Source of the DNA: Streptomyces sp. NBC_00568
GTDB lineage: Bacteria > Actinomycetota > Actinomycetes > Streptomycetales > Streptomycetaceae
Assembly (NCBI RefSeq): GCF_026341855.1
Contig: NZ_JAPENW010000001.1
Coordinates: 2,108,001-2,172,000 of the forward strand
DNA: 64,000 nt
Direction: 5' to 3'
The translations under genes were made by a program, and so were the position numbers. How positions within the stretch are numbered: the first letter of the stretch is position 1; each line of letters starts with the position of its first letter. Positions 44,229 through 54,687 of this stretch are shown here, piece after piece. The notes below the pieces were generated by a model that saw only the letters and a list, made by a program, of their open reading frames with translations, ran no database searches and was not told the origin of the DNA.

Positions 44229-45740
44229 TCAGCCGGCGAACCAGCGCACGGGCTTCGGCGCGAGGTTCTGGTAGACGTGCTTGGTCTCGCGGTACTCGGC
44301 GAGCCCGGCCGGGCCGAGTTCGCGTCCGACACCGCTCCTGCCGAAGCCGCCCCACTCCGCCTGCGGGAGGTAGGGGTGGAAGTCGTTGATCCAGACGGTG
44401 CCGTGCCGCAGCCGGCCCGCGACGCGACGGGCGCGGCCGGCGTCGGCGGTCCAGACGGCGCCCGCGAGGCCGTACTCGGTGTCGTTGGCGAGGGCGACGG
44501 CCTCGTCCTCGGTGGAGAAGGTCTCCACGGTCAGGACGGGCCCGAAGACCTCCTCGCGGACGACACGCATGCCGCGGTGGCACTGGTCGAGGACGGTCGG
44601 CTCGTAGAAGTACCCGGTGGCGGGACGGACACCGGACGGCTCGGGCCGCTTTCCGCCGGCGCGCAGCACCGCGCCCTCGGCCAGGGCGGAGGCGACGTAC
44701 TCCTCGGTCTTCGCTCGCTGCTGCTCGGAGACGAGCGGGCCGCACTCGACGCCGTCCTCGGTGCCACGGCCGAGCCGGACGGCGCCGGCCCTGCGGGCGA
44801 GTTCGGCGACGAAGCGCTCGCGCACGGACTCCTCGACGATGAGCCGTGAACCGGCCGAGCAGACCTGGCCGCTGTGGATGAAGGCGGCGTTGAGGGCCTG
44901 GTCGACGGCGGTGTCGAAGCCTTCCTCGGTGGCGCAGGCGTCGGCGAAGACGACGTTGGGGTTCTTTCCGCCGAGTTCGAGCGCGACCTTCTTGACCGTG
45001 TCGGCGGCGGCGCGCGCCACCTTCGTACCGCTGGTGAGTCCTCCGGTGAAGGACACGAGATCGACATCGGGGTGTTCGGCGAGGCGGGCGCCGACGGTGT
45101 GGCCGGGGCCCGTGACGAGGCCCGCGACACCGGCGGGCAGCCCGGCCTCGGCCAGCAGACGGAGCAGCGCGACGGTGGTCAGCGGGGTGATCTCGCTCGG
45201 CTTGACCACGAAGGTGTTGCCCGCGGCGAGGGCCGGAGCGATCTTCCAACTGGCCTGGAGGAGGGGGTAGTTCCAGGGTGTGATCAGCGCGCAGACGCCG
45301 ACGGGCTCGTGCACGACGACGCTGTGGATGTCGGACGATCCGGCGTCCACCACGCGGCCGCCACCCTCGCCCACGACGAGGTCGGCGAAGTAGCGGAAGG
45401 CGTCGGCGACGCAGTCGATGTCGACGCGCCCCTCTTCCAGGGTCTTGCCCGCGTCCCGGCTCTCCAGCAGGCCGAGTTCCTCGCGGTCGCGGACGAGGAG
45501 GTCGGCGACGCGGCGCAGCAGGGCGGCGCGGTCGGCGACGGGGGTGTGCGGCCAGGGGCCCTCGTCGAAGGCGCGGCGGGCGGCCGCGACCGCGAGGTCC
45601 GTGTCCTTCTCGTCACCCTCCGCGACCACGGCGAACGGCTCGGCATCGGCGGGGTCGAGGATCTCGCGCGTCGCGCCGGAGAGCGCCGCGCGCCACTCGC
45701 CGCCCACGTGGATGGTCTGTTCTGCCTGGTGTCCAGCCAT
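44229..45740 (-). CDS. betB: Betaine-aldehyde dehydrogenase-like aldehyde dehydrogenase
   Basis: 503 residues. NAD-dependent aldehyde dehydrogenase with the oxyanion Asn in TPWNYPLLQ, general-base Glu in LELGGKNPN and nucleophile Cys in SGQVCSAG. Context gives the substrate: it is the first gene of the operon whose second gene is betA-like and whose last three encode a betaine transporter. It would convert betaine aldehyde to glycine betaine. There is a 198-base gap before betA. The divergent MarR-GNAT gene is a likely regulator. Confidence 0.9.
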   Translation of the reverse strand: MAGHQAEQTIHVGGEWRAALSGATREILDPADAEPFAVVAEGDEKDTDLAVAAARRAFDEGPWPHTPVADRAALLRRVADLLVRDREELGLLESRDAGKTLEEGRVDIDCVADAFRYFADLVVGEGGGRVVDAGSSDIHSVVVHEPVGVCALITPWNYPLLQASWKIAPALAAGNTFVVKPSEITPLTTVALLRLLAEAGLPAGVAGLVTGPGHTVGARLAEHPDVDLVSFTGGLTSGTKVARAAADTVKKVALELGGKNPNVVFADACATEEGFDTAVDQALNAAFIHSGQVCSAGSRLIVEESVRERFVAELARRAGAVRLGRGTEDGVECGPLVSEQQRAKTEEYVASALAEGAVLRAGGKRPEPSGVRPATGYFYEPTVLDQCHRGMRVVREEVFGPVLTVETFSTEDEAVALANDTEYGLAGAVWTADAGRARRVAGRLRHGTVWINDFHPYLPQAEWGGFGRSGVGRELGPAGLAEYRETKHVYQNLAPKPVRWFAG

Positions 45741-45775
45741 GATCGGTGTTGCCTTCCGTTCCTGTTCGATGCCCC

Positions 45776-45794
45776 TGTGTCACGCGTGTGTCAC
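45776..45794. promoter_or_regulatory. Direct repeat TGTGTCAC x2 upstream of betB
   Basis: TGTGTCAC at 45776-45783 and 45787-45794, one helical turn (11 bp) apart, lies 36-54 bases before the betB start codon. It is placed as an activator or repressor site would be. No partner can be named. Confidence 0.4.
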
Positions 45795-45929
45795 TCCCGG
45801 GAGCCGTGAGCACCTGCCCCCCGACCCCGGATGCATGCACAATCCGTCACCAAAAGTGCGCCGGGTCACTGACAAATCCCCCACAACACGGCCAGACCGG
45901 TCGATGGATACCGATGGACAGCCGTGTTT

Positions 45930-45949
45930 CCTTTGACTAAAGTCAAAGG
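45930..45949 (+). promoter_or_regulatory. MarR-type operator over the ribosome site
   Basis: CCTTTGACT-AA-AGTCAAAGG: 9-bp perfect arms with a 2-bp centre, ending three bases before the ATG at 45953. TTGACT...AGTCAA is a common MarR/SlyA-type operator form. It covers the presumed AAAGGA ribosome site and probably the transcription start, so the gene represses itself (inference). Confidence 0.75.
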
Positions 45950-45952
45950 AAT

Positions 45953-46870
45953 ATGAAGCCAGTGTCAGCGGACCAGGTGACGGCGCTGCGGCGGTTCAAC
46001 CGCTACTTCACCCGGCGCATCGGCGTTCTCGACGACCACTACCTCGGCCAGGACCGCCCCCTGGGCGAGGCCCGGCTGCTGTTCGAGATCGGTGGCGCGG
46101 GAGCCTCCCTGCGGGAGCTCCGGGCCCGGCTCGGCCTGGACGCCGGGTACTTGAGCCGGATGGTGCGGGCCCTGGAGAAGCAGGGCCTCGTCCGGGTGAG
46201 CGTTCACCCCGGCGACAGCAGACTGCGCCTCGCGGAGCTCACGGCCGCCGGGCAGGTCGAGGTCAAGGAGCAGAACCGACGGGCCAACGGGCTCGCCGAG
46301 GGCCTGCTCGGCGGCCTCGCCGCTCCTCAGCGCGCGGAACTGACCGCGGCCCTCGACACGGCCCACCGTCTGCTCCGGCTCGCCGCCATCACCGTCGAGA
46401 CCGTCGACGGCGCGTCCCCCGACGCCCGCGCCTGTCTCGCCGCGTACGCGGCCGACATCGACGAAAGGTTCCCCGAGGGCTTCGACCCCGGCGACCTCGT
46501 CCGGCCCGACGAGGTGTCGGGCGACGCGGGCGTCTTCCTCGTCGCCTACGAGGAGGACCGCCCCGTGGGCTGCGGAGCGCTGCGCCGGCTCGCTCCCCGA
46601 GCGGGCGAGATCCGCCATGTCTGGGTGCACCCCGGCGCCCGGCGGCTCGGCCTCGGACGCCGCATCCTCGACGGCCTCGAACAACGGGCCGCCGAGCGGG
46701 ACTTCACGGTCGTACGGCTGGACACACACGCCGTGCTCACCGAGGCGCAGGCGATGTACCGGGCGTGCGGATACATGGAGATCCCGCGGTACGACGACAA
46801 CGTGTACGCGGCGCACTGGTTCGAGAAGCGGCTTCCCCGCGCCGGGGCGAGGAAGCCGCTCGGACGCTAG
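45953..46870 (+). CDS. MarR regulator fused to GNAT acetyltransferase
   Basis: 305 residues. Residues 1-145 are a MarR winged helix (EARLLFEIGGAGASLRELRARLGLDAGYLSRMVRALEKQGLVRVSVHPGDSRLRLAELT). Residues 155-295 are a GNAT domain: EIRHVWVHPGARRLGLGRRILDGLE is the acetyl-CoA loop and VLTEAQAMYRACGYMEIPRYDDN the C-terminal motif. The fusion occurs in Streptomyces; its acetyl acceptor is unknown. It is divergent from the betaine operon and has a perfect operator at its own start. The stop codon overlaps the convergent stop within CTAG. Confidence 0.92.
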   Translation: MKPVSADQVTALRRFNRYFTRRIGVLDDHYLGQDRPLGEARLLFEIGGAGASLRELRARLGLDAGYLSRMVRALEKQGLVRVSVHPGDSRLRLAELTAAGQVEVKEQNRRANGLAEGLLGGLAAPQRAELTAALDTAHRLLRLAAITVETVDGASPDARACLAAYAADIDERFPEGFDPGDLVRPDEVSGDAGVFLVAYEEDRPVGCGALRRLAPRAGEIRHVWVHPGARRLGLGRRILDGLEQRAAERDFTVVRLDTHAVLTEAQAMYRACGYMEIPRYDDNVYAAHWFEKRLPRAGARKPLGR

Positions 46871-47883
46871 GTGCCGCTCGTGCAGTCGAACCCGGTCGGA
46901 CAGAAGGAGTTCACGGCCGTCGTGAGCTGCTCGGTCAGGTCCGTGCCCGTCGGACCGCTCGCGACGACGGCGTACGGCGTGCCGTCGGCGGCCTGGAAGC
47001 GGTGGTCGACGGTCTGGGTGGCTCCGTACCGCTTGTCGTAGTAGCTGTAGCTGAACTCCGTCCAGCCGGTGCCGGTCCGCCGGTCCAGGTACTGGTAGTC
47101 CTTGGCCCCCTGCGCGATGCTCTCGGCCTGCGCGGAGGATTCCGCCGCCGAGGGCTCCATGATCTCGAACACCAGGAGCCTGCGGTTTCCGTCAGGCGCC
47201 GTGTAGGTGACGACGGGCGCCAGCTTGCCCTGCTTCTCCTCGCGCGCCCAGCCGTCCGGCACGTCCACGGTGTAGCCGAGCGGGTCGACCGCCCGGCTGT
47301 ACCCGGGCGACGGCTCCGGGGCGGCGGTCTCCGCCGGGTCGGCGTAGGCGCCCTCGCTGCCCGAGGTGTTCAGGGTGTCCGGAGTCGCGCCGGGCTGCGA
47401 CGCGGTGACGGTCACCGCGGGACCGGTCGGGCCCGCGTCCGGGTGCCCCGCCGGGTCGTCCCTGGTCAGCGCCCACAGCCCGCCGCCCACACCACCCGCC
47501 AGAACGGCCACGGCCACGATCACCAGAAGCAGCCGCCGCGAGTCACCGGCCCGCTGCGGCCCGCCACCCCCGGGCATCGCGCCGCCCCCGGGCCACGGCG
47601 GGGACTGCGGGGGTGACTGCGGGTGCGACCAGGACTGGGACTGCTGCTGCGGCCAGGGATGCTGGGGCGGCTGCTGCGGCATCGGCTGCGGTGGTACGGG
47701 GGCCGCGGGCGGATAGTGATCGGGCCGCGGCGAACCCGCCTGAGTGGCAGCCGCCCACCACTGCTGCCCCCCGTCCGGCGGCGCCCCACCGGCATCGGCA
47801 CCGTCCTGGACCTGGCCGCCCTCGGGCCGCCCCGTACCGTCGTCCACCCATTGCCGACGGTCCGCGTCCCATCTCTGCGCCAT
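46867..47883 (-). CDS. Membrane-anchored protein with Pro/Gln-rich cytoplasmic leader
   Basis: 338 residues from ATG 47883. The first ~125 residues are rich in Pro, Gln, Gly and Trp (PQPMPQQPPQHPWPQQQ), one helix follows (LLLVIVAVAVLAGGVGGGLWAL, ~127-148), and the extracytoplasmic part has a linker and a ~140-residue domain with motif DPLGYTVDVPDGWAREEK, typical of actinobacterial extracytoplasmic domains with a PsbP/LpqN-like look. No enzyme motif. Two Cys near the C-terminus (FCPTGFDC) probably bond. Function unknown. Confidence 0.8.
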   Translation of the reverse strand: MAQRWDADRRQWVDDGTGRPEGGQVQDGADAGGAPPDGGQQWWAAATQAGSPRPDHYPPAAPVPPQPMPQQPPQHPWPQQQSQSWSHPQSPPQSPPWPGGGAMPGGGGPQRAGDSRRLLLVIVAVAVLAGGVGGGLWALTRDDPAGHPDAGPTGPAVTVTASQPGATPDTLNTSGSEGAYADPAETAAPEPSPGYSRAVDPLGYTVDVPDGWAREEKQGKLAPVVTYTAPDGNRRLLVFEIMEPSAAESSAQAESIAQGAKDYQYLDRRTGTGWTEFSYSYYDKRYGATQTVDHRFQAADGTPYAVVASGPTGTDLTEQLTTAVNSFCPTGFDCTSGT

Positions 47884-48096
47884 CCCGCACCCCCGCTCCC
47901 CGTCGGCCGCACCCGGCGGCACCGATCTCGACGCTCTCGTCGCCGAACCTCTGCCGCGCCCTTGCCCCCCGGCGGACCGTACGTAACGACGATAGTGAGG
48001 ATTCCGCCTGCCGCACCCCTCTTTATGACGACAAAGCACACACGTTCGATACGTACTTTCCGTACGCCTCACCGACCCCGCCGGACCCGGAACACA

Positions 48097-48132
48097 GCGA
48101 TGCCCGGGTGGTGATCACCACCCGGGCATCGC
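48097..48132 (-). terminator. Perfect 36-nt palindromic terminator after mdh
   Basis: Two 18-bp arms meeting at GATC (GCGATGCCCGGGTGGTGA and its complement), 59 bases beyond the mdh stop. It can act for mdh on the minus strand. No gene on plus reads into it. Confidence 0.85.
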
Positions 48133-48190
48133 GCGTACCGCGACGGACCGACTCACCCGAGCCGAACCCGTCAGATCCGTTCGGATCAGA

Positions 48191-49894
<1,704 letters not shown>

Positions 49895-49955
49895 GACCCA
49901 CAACGCACCCGCACCCGCACCCGCACCCGCACGGAACGCCGACGCCGGCGTCCCG

Positions 49956-51224
49956 CTACTTCGTGCAGCCCTTCTGCCCGGACTTCAGCGTCGCGCAAGC
50001 CTTCGCGTCCCCCGCGTCCTTCACCGCGACCATCGGCGTGTACGCGTCCGCGTCCGCGTCCACCAGACCCGTCTGCTTCGCCGCGGCCCCCGACGACACC
50101 TCGACCCGGTCGCCCGCCGCCGCCTGCGTGACGCGAGCCCAAGCCGCCCCGCAGGTCTTGCTGTACCGCACCTCCACCAGCGCCGTCCCCACCGTCACAC
50201 TGGTCGTGGTCTTGGCGAGTTCACCGCCGCAGCCCATGTCCTCGGGGTCCTTACCGGTGCACGAGGCCCCACTGCACTTCACCCCGGGCGGCAGATCGGG
50301 CTGAACACTGGCGGACGCGGCGGGCGTCTTCGGCGTACCGCCCGCGTCCTCCTTGTCCCCGCCCTGCGTGAGGTAGACGGCGGCCGCGACCACGACCAGC
50401 GCACCCACGACCCCGGCGAGGAACATCGTCAGCCGCCGCTTCCGCCGCGCGCCGTCCGCCCCCGAACCGGCACCGACGGGCCGCGCGTCCTGCGGCGGCG
50501 GACCCCCGGCCGCACGAGCCGGCCCCACCGGAGCCACCGGACCGAACTGCCCGCCTCGGTCGGACGGCGACCCGACGGCCCCCCAGCTGACGCCGGCACG
50601 CCCTGCGCCACCGGCCGAGGAGCCGGAGGCCCCACCGGAACCGGACGACGACCCGGACGACCCTCCGGCCGAAGAAACCCCGGAGGAAGAAACCCCGGAC
50701 GACGACCCGCCGTACGACGGCTCACCCCCGTCCCGCCCGGACGGCTGCACCGGCACCGAAGGCGCCGACGGCGGAACCGTCGGCGCGCCCCCCGCAGGTC
50801 CAGCGACACCGGGCGCGGCGGTCACGCTGCCGCTCCTGCGGGCCGACTGCTGCGGCCCGCCGCTCCCCTTCGCCGAAGACGGCCCGAACTCCCCCAGCGC
50901 GGCGCGCGCCTGGGATATCCGTATCGCCTCCATCGTCATGTCGTGGCGCATCTCCGAACGGCTCCAGGCGCGCTCGGCCAGCTCCCACATGGTCGTCAGA
51001 TGCACGGGACTGGTCCCGGTCACCTCGGCCAGCGCGACGATCGCGCCCTTGGGCGCGAGCAGCCGGCCGTTCAGGTACCGCTCCCAGGATGTCTTGCTGT
51101 AGCCCGTGCGGTCGGCCACCGCGGCGATGCTCAGCCCGCTCCGGTCGACGAGCCGTCGCAGCTGACTGGCGAACTCCCTGACCTGCGGATCGAGTTCATC
51201 CGGCAAGGCCTTCCAACGAGGCAT
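49956..51224 (-). CDS. XRE helix-turn-helix membrane protein with DUF2690 domain
   Basis: 422 residues from the ATG at 51224. An XRE-type helix-turn-helix (FASQLRRLVDRSGLSIAAVADRTGYSKTSWERYLNGRLLAPKGAIVALAEVTG) is followed by a ~170-residue Ser/Gly/Pro-rich linker, one membrane helix (LTMFLAGVVGALVVVAAAVYLT, ~ residue 300) and an extracellular domain with six Cys (KCSGASCTG, MGCGG, KTCGAAW, KACATL, KGCTK) matching DUF2690. A DNA-binding head tied to a disulfide-rich outer domain is common in Streptomyces; signalling is guessed. Confidence 0.88.
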   Translation of the reverse strand: MPRWKALPDELDPQVREFASQLRRLVDRSGLSIAAVADRTGYSKTSWERYLNGRLLAPKGAIVALAEVTGTSPVHLTTMWELAERAWSRSEMRHDMTMEAIRISQARAALGEFGPSSAKGSGGPQQSARRSGSVTAAPGVAGPAGGAPTVPPSAPSVPVQPSGRDGGEPSYGGSSSGVSSSGVSSAGGSSGSSSGSGGASGSSAGGAGRAGVSWGAVGSPSDRGGQFGPVAPVGPARAAGGPPPQDARPVGAGSGADGARRKRRLTMFLAGVVGALVVVAAAVYLTQGGDKEDAGGTPKTPAASASVQPDLPPGVKCSGASCTGKDPEDMGCGGELAKTTTSVTVGTALVEVRYSKTCGAAWARVTQAAAGDRVEVSSGAAAKQTGLVDADADAYTPMVAVKDAGDAKACATLKSGQKGCTK

Positions 51225-51837
51225 TCTTTCCCCCCTCTTCCCCCCGTACGTGCACAACTGTCTTCCCCGCGCATGGCTCCCCGAGCTCTCGGCAACGCGT
51301 GGAGCAGGGGGCATCCCCGACTCCGCCGAATCCCCGTTCTGGCTACCCACAGGGATGCACTCGGTCCGGATCTCAGTTCCCGGGATGGGGGCGCACGGGA
51401 GCATTCGAGCCGGGGCATGCACCGTTGCACGCCCGCCGGGTCACGGTCCAGTGTTCCACCGGCATCGCGTACGACCGGCCGAACCCCCGCTCTTCGTACG
51501 GGACGTCCCGTACCGTCCCGATTGACCACGTTAGCCCGACTGTCGTGACAGATCGGTGTACATCCCTGAACTTGTCAAGACATCGACACAACGAGAACAC
51601 AGATGCACCCCCAGACGCCCCAGAAACGGTCAGCGCCCCCGCAAGTAACCCACGGGCCGGAACGGGACCCGGCGAGCCGGAACGACCGCTCCGGGGGCCC
51701 GAGTCGGGCGGTTCCTGCCGAACGGCGCGCAGACCGTACCGGAATGGTCACTTCCGTGCCACAGCGGTCCGCCGGCTGTTGAACCGGCCCGTTCCCGTGC
51801 ACAAGGGTTGACCCCGGGCGGAACACTCGCCCGATCG

Positions 51838-51872
51838 CGGCCCGTCCTTGACTCGGGGGAGAGGACGGGCCG
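51838..51872. terminator. Terminator-like hairpin
   Basis: 11-bp perfect stem CGGCCCGTCCT with AGGACGGGCCG around a 13-nt loop. It is followed by no T tract. It may back up the hairpin at 51975 for minus-strand transcription. Confidence 0.65.
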
Positions 51873-51974
51873 CCGTCGTCCCCGGACCCGGACCCGGAAC
51901 GGATTCTGCCCGCCGGCCGCCGCGACAGGGCGCCAGGCGTCAGGAGGCGGGCGGCGGCACACGGGGAGACAGAA

Positions 51975-52008
51975 CGGCCCGCCCTCTCCCGAAGGAGAAG
52001 ACGGGCCG
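51975..52008 (-). terminator. Terminator hairpin after the DUF3017 gene
   Basis: Outer stem CGGCCCG/CGGGCCG (51975-51981, 52002-52008) and inner stem CTCC/GGAG with a CGAA tetraloop, with a mismatched internal loop. It lies 48 bases after the DUF3017 stop on the minus strand. Confidence 0.65.
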
Positions 52009-52055
52009 CAGGTACGCCCGGGCAGGCGGGCGCGGACGCGCGAGCCGGTCCGCGG

Positions 52056-52817
52056 TCAGCGCACCGTGAAGTGCAGCGTGTCGTCGAGGAACGGGATCTC
52101 GAGCAACGGGTTGGGCTGAGCCATCATCGCGAGCAGGACGATGGCCGCGCCCAGGACGCCGTACGTGAGCATGTCCGTGAAGCGGGAGCGGACCGCGAGC
52201 ATGCCCACGCTGGGCAGCATCCAGCGCATCACGGCGCCCGCGAGCAGCGCGGCGCCGATCAGGATCGTGCCGACCCGGAACACGTCGAGCGCGGTGAGCA
52301 GCAGGCCGAGCGCGACGGCCGACAGCACGGTGAGGATGGGCCACTGGCGCGCGGGCGCCGGGGCGTCCCCGGAGGCCGCCCGGCCGCCGCCCTCGGGCCG
52401 TGCCGTGTCCCGGGTGAACAGCGGGAAGCGGCGCGTGGTGCGCCGCGGCTTCCCCTCGGCGTCGGGCGCGCTGATGGCGTCCCGCACGGTCTCCTCGACC
52501 GGCTCCTCGGTCCCGGCCGGCTCCTCGGCCTCGGCCCGCTTGCCGGCCCGGGCCCGGGCCCGCTTGCCGGCGTCGGCCCGCTCGTCGGCCTCGGAGTCGG
52601 AGCCGGAGTCGGAGCCGACCCCGGACGACGGCTCGACGTCGGGGCCGGTCCCGGGCCCGGCCTCGGCCTCGGTCCGCGCGGCCGCCTCGCCGCGCGCCCC
52701 GGTGACGGCGTCACGCACGGCGCCCTCCGCATCCTGTACGGCCGACTCGGTACCGGCGGCTCGCGCGCCGCGCGGCGCGCCGTCCCCGGTCTGATGGGTG
52801 GTGCCGTCAGCCGACAC
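52056..52817 (-). CDS. DUF3017 domain membrane protein
   Basis: 253 residues from a GTG overlapping folD by 11 bases. Residues 1-150 are hydrophilic and very repetitive in Ala, Glu, Asp, Arg and Ser ([34 protein letters not shown]). The C-terminal 90 residues have three helices ([58 protein letters not shown]) matching DUF3017, which adjoins folD across Streptomyces. Function unknown. The charged leader is probably disordered. Confidence 0.85.
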   Translation of the reverse strand: MSADGTTHQTGDGAPRGARAAGTESAVQDAEGAVRDAVTGARGEAAARTEAEAGPGTGPDVEPSSGVGSDSGSDSEADERADAGKRARARAGKRAEAEEPAGTEEPVEETVRDAISAPDAEGKPRRTTRRFPLFTRDTARPEGGGRAASGDAPAPARQWPILTVLSAVALGLLLTALDVFRVGTILIGAALLAGAVMRWMLPSVGMLAVRSRFTDMLTYGVLGAAIVLLAMMAQPNPLLEIPFLDDTLHFTVR

Positions 52818-53661
52818 TGCGCTCCGCCGCTTCCACCACGTTGACGAGCAGCTGGGCGCGGGTCATCGGGCCGACACCGCCCGGGTTCGGGGAGATCCAG
52901 GCGGCGACCTCGGCGACGTCCGGGTGGACGTCTCCGACGATCTTGCCCTCGGCGCTGCGCGAGACACCGACGTCGAGGACGGCGGCGCCCGGCTTCACGT
53001 CCTCGGCCCGGATGAGGTGCGCGGAGCCCGCGGCGGCGACGATGATGTCGGCGCGCTTGAGGTGCGCGGAGAGGTCACGGGTACCGGTGTGGCACTGGGT
53101 CACCGTGGCGTTCTCACTGCGCCGCGTCAGCAGCAGCGGCATCGGGCGTCCGATGGTCACACCGCGGCCGACGACCACGACCTCGGCGCCCTTGATCTCC
53201 ACGCCGTAGCTGCGCAGGAGGGTGAGGACACCGTTCGGGGTGCAGGGCAGCGGGGCGGGCTCGTTGAGGACGAGACGCCCGAGGTTCATCGGGTGCAGGC
53301 CGTCCGCGTCCTTGTCCGGGTTCATGAGTTCCAGGATGCGGTTCTCGTCGATGCCCTTGGGGAGCGGCAGCTGGACGATGTAGCCGGTGCAGGCAGGGTC
53401 CTCGTTCAGCTCGCGGACCACCGCCTCGATCTCTTCCTGCGTGGCGGTCGCGGGCAGTTCGCGCTGGATGGAGGCGATACCCACCTGGGCGCAGTCGCGG
53501 TGCTTGCCCGCGACGTACTTCTGGCTGCCGGGGTCGTCCCCGACCAGCACCGTCCCGAGGCCGGGCGTGACGCCCTTCTCCTTCAGGGCCGCCACGCGGA
53601 CGGTCAGGTCGGACTTGATCGCGGCTGCGGTGGCCTTGCCATCGAGAATCTGGGCGGTCAT
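52807..53661 (-). CDS. folD: Methylene-THF dehydrogenase/cyclohydrolase
   Basis: 284 residues from the ATG at 53661; an ATG at 53670 sits directly on the GGGAGG box, while 53661 is nine bases from it. Catalytic Lys in [16 protein letters not shown], the substrate loop [14 protein letters not shown], and the cofactor loop [17 protein letters not shown]. It converts 5,10-methylene-THF to 10-formyl-THF with NADP, linking GlyA to the two formyl transfers by PurN and PurH, all in this window. Confidence 0.97.
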   Translation of the reverse strand: MTAQILDGKATAAAIKSDLTVRVAALKEKGVTPGLGTVLVGDDPGSQKYVAGKHRDCAQVGIASIQRELPATATQEEIEAVVRELNEDPACTGYIVQLPLPKGIDENRILELMNPDKDADGLHPMNLGRLVLNEPAPLPCTPNGVLTLLRSYGVEIKGAEVVVVGRGVTIGRPMPLLLTRRSENATVTQCHTGTRDLSAHLKRADIIVAAAGSAHLIRAEDVKPGAAVLDVGVSRSAEGKIVGDVHPDVAEVAAWISPNPGGVGPMTRAQLLVNVVEAAERSVG

Positions 53662-53926
53662 GGCCCCCATCCTCCCGGATGACCCGGTCCCGGTTCCAAT
53701 CCGGGGCCGCGGCGGCCGCCGGGCGCCCGATTCGCCCGTATCCCGCCATGATCACCGATGTTGCACTTGCACAACACATAGGGAATGCCGCTGGACAAGT
53801 AAGAGTCCGCTAAAGAACGATGAGCACACAGTGTGTCGCGGGCAGTGCCGGGGGGACGGACCGCTCTGTAGAAATTCCTCCGAACCGTGCCACGCGTCGT
53901 CCCCAGGCAACGGAGGAAAACCCGCC

Positions 53927-54583
53927 ATGAGTTTCGGCGACCCGAACAACCCTTACGGGCAGCCGCCCCAGCAGCCCCCCGCCCCTCCGCAGGCCCCGCC
54001 CGGCTACGGCTATCCGCAGGCCCCTCCCGGCGTGCCCCCGCAGGGCTACGGCTACCCGCAGCAGCCGGCGTATCCCGGCTACCCGGGCGGCAACTCGATG
54101 TTCCCTCAGACGATGCCGGGTCTGCTGACCACGGCGCGCGTCTTCCTGTTCATCATCTCCGCGGTGCAGATCCTGGCGGCGCTCGGCTGGTTCTACCTCG
54201 CCGCCATCGCCAACGACGTCTCGGACGCGGCGGACCGCTACAGCACGTCGTCGTCGGACGACCCGTTCGGCGCGTTCAGTGACGGTGCCGACATCGCGTC
54301 CGGCGTCATCGTGGTGATCGCCCTGATCGCGGCGGGCCTGGCGGCCCTGTCGATCACCCTGGGCGTGAAGTTCAGCAAGGGAGGTCAGGGCGTCCGCATC
54401 ACCACCGTCGTCTACGGTGCGCTGGGCGGGATCGTCGGCCTGATCAGCCTCTTCGTGGGCCTGGACTCGGGCATGGCCTCCGCCGTCATCTTCCCGCTGA
54501 TCTGGGTCACGTTCGCGGCCGTCATCACGGCGGCTCCGGTCGTGTCGAGCGGCACCGCCTGGTTCGCCCGACCGCGCTACTGA
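53927..54583 (+). CDS. Pro/Gly/Tyr-rich four-helix membrane protein
   Basis: 218 residues from the ATG at 53927 with CGGAGG 11 bases upstream. The N-terminal ~60 residues are a Pro/Gln/Tyr/Gly array (PQAPPGYGYPQ, PQGYGYPQQPAYPGYPG). Four helices follow (ARVFLFIISAVQILAALGWFYLA, IASGVIVVIALIAAGLAALSI, TTVVYGALGGIVGLISLFVGL, VIFPLIWVTFAAVITAAPVV). This architecture is common in actinobacterial envelope proteins of unknown function. A triplicated stop region and terminator follow. Confidence 0.82.
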   Translation: MSFGDPNNPYGQPPQQPPAPPQAPPGYGYPQAPPGVPPQGYGYPQQPAYPGYPGGNSMFPQTMPGLLTTARVFLFIISAVQILAALGWFYLAAIANDVSDAADRYSTSSSDDPFGAFSDGADIASGVIVVIALIAAGLAALSITLGVKFSKGGQGVRITTVVYGALGGIVGLISLFVGLDSGMASAVIFPLIWVTFAAVITAAPVVSSGTAWFARPRY

Positions 54584-54628
54584 ACCGTTCGCACTACTGA
54601 ATCGTTCGCACTACTGAACCGTTCGCAC
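54578..54628 (+). repeat. 17-bp tandem repeat covering the stop codon
   Basis: TACTGAACCGTTCGCAC is repeated three times (54578, 54595, 54612; one C to T change). The first copy contains the gene's own TAC TGA end, so the repeat multiplies the stop context. Confidence 0.9.
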
Positions 54629-54673
54629 CGAGGGCCGTGTCCCACCCTGCTACCAGGGGGGACACGGCCCTCG
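54629..54673. terminator. Bidirectional terminator before purH end
   Basis: 15-bp perfect stem CGAGGGCCGTGTCCC (54629-54643) with its complement (54659-54673), 15-nt loop. It lies between convergent genes (stops at 54583 and 54688). Confidence 0.85.
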
Positions 54674-54687
54674 CGTTTCCTGCCGGA

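Larger units (their letters stand above)
51225..52055. other. 831-bp region without a convincing gene
   Basis: Contains GTACGGGACGTCCCGTAC, an 18-bp perfect palindrome (51496-51513), a possible minus-strand -35 TTGACA near 51580, and two terminator-like hairpins: CGGCCCGTCCT/AGGACGGGCCG (51838-51872) and CGGCCCG/CGGGCCG with inner CTCC/GGAG (51975-52008). The second is suited to end the folD-DUF3017 transcript. Open frames of up to 170 codons on the plus strand have no family motif or ribosome site. GC content looks lower than in flanking genes, consistent with non-coding. Confidence 0.65.

Noticed and set aside
49905..49935. The ACCCGC hexamer run as a CRISPR-like array
   Set aside because: Units are 6 bp with no spacers; it is a simple-sequence repeat.
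51299..51811. 170-codon plus-strand frame in the gene-poor region
   Set aside because: No family motif, low-complexity Arg/Pro/Ser composition and no ribosome site; codon third positions are not as GC-rich as in neighbouring genes.
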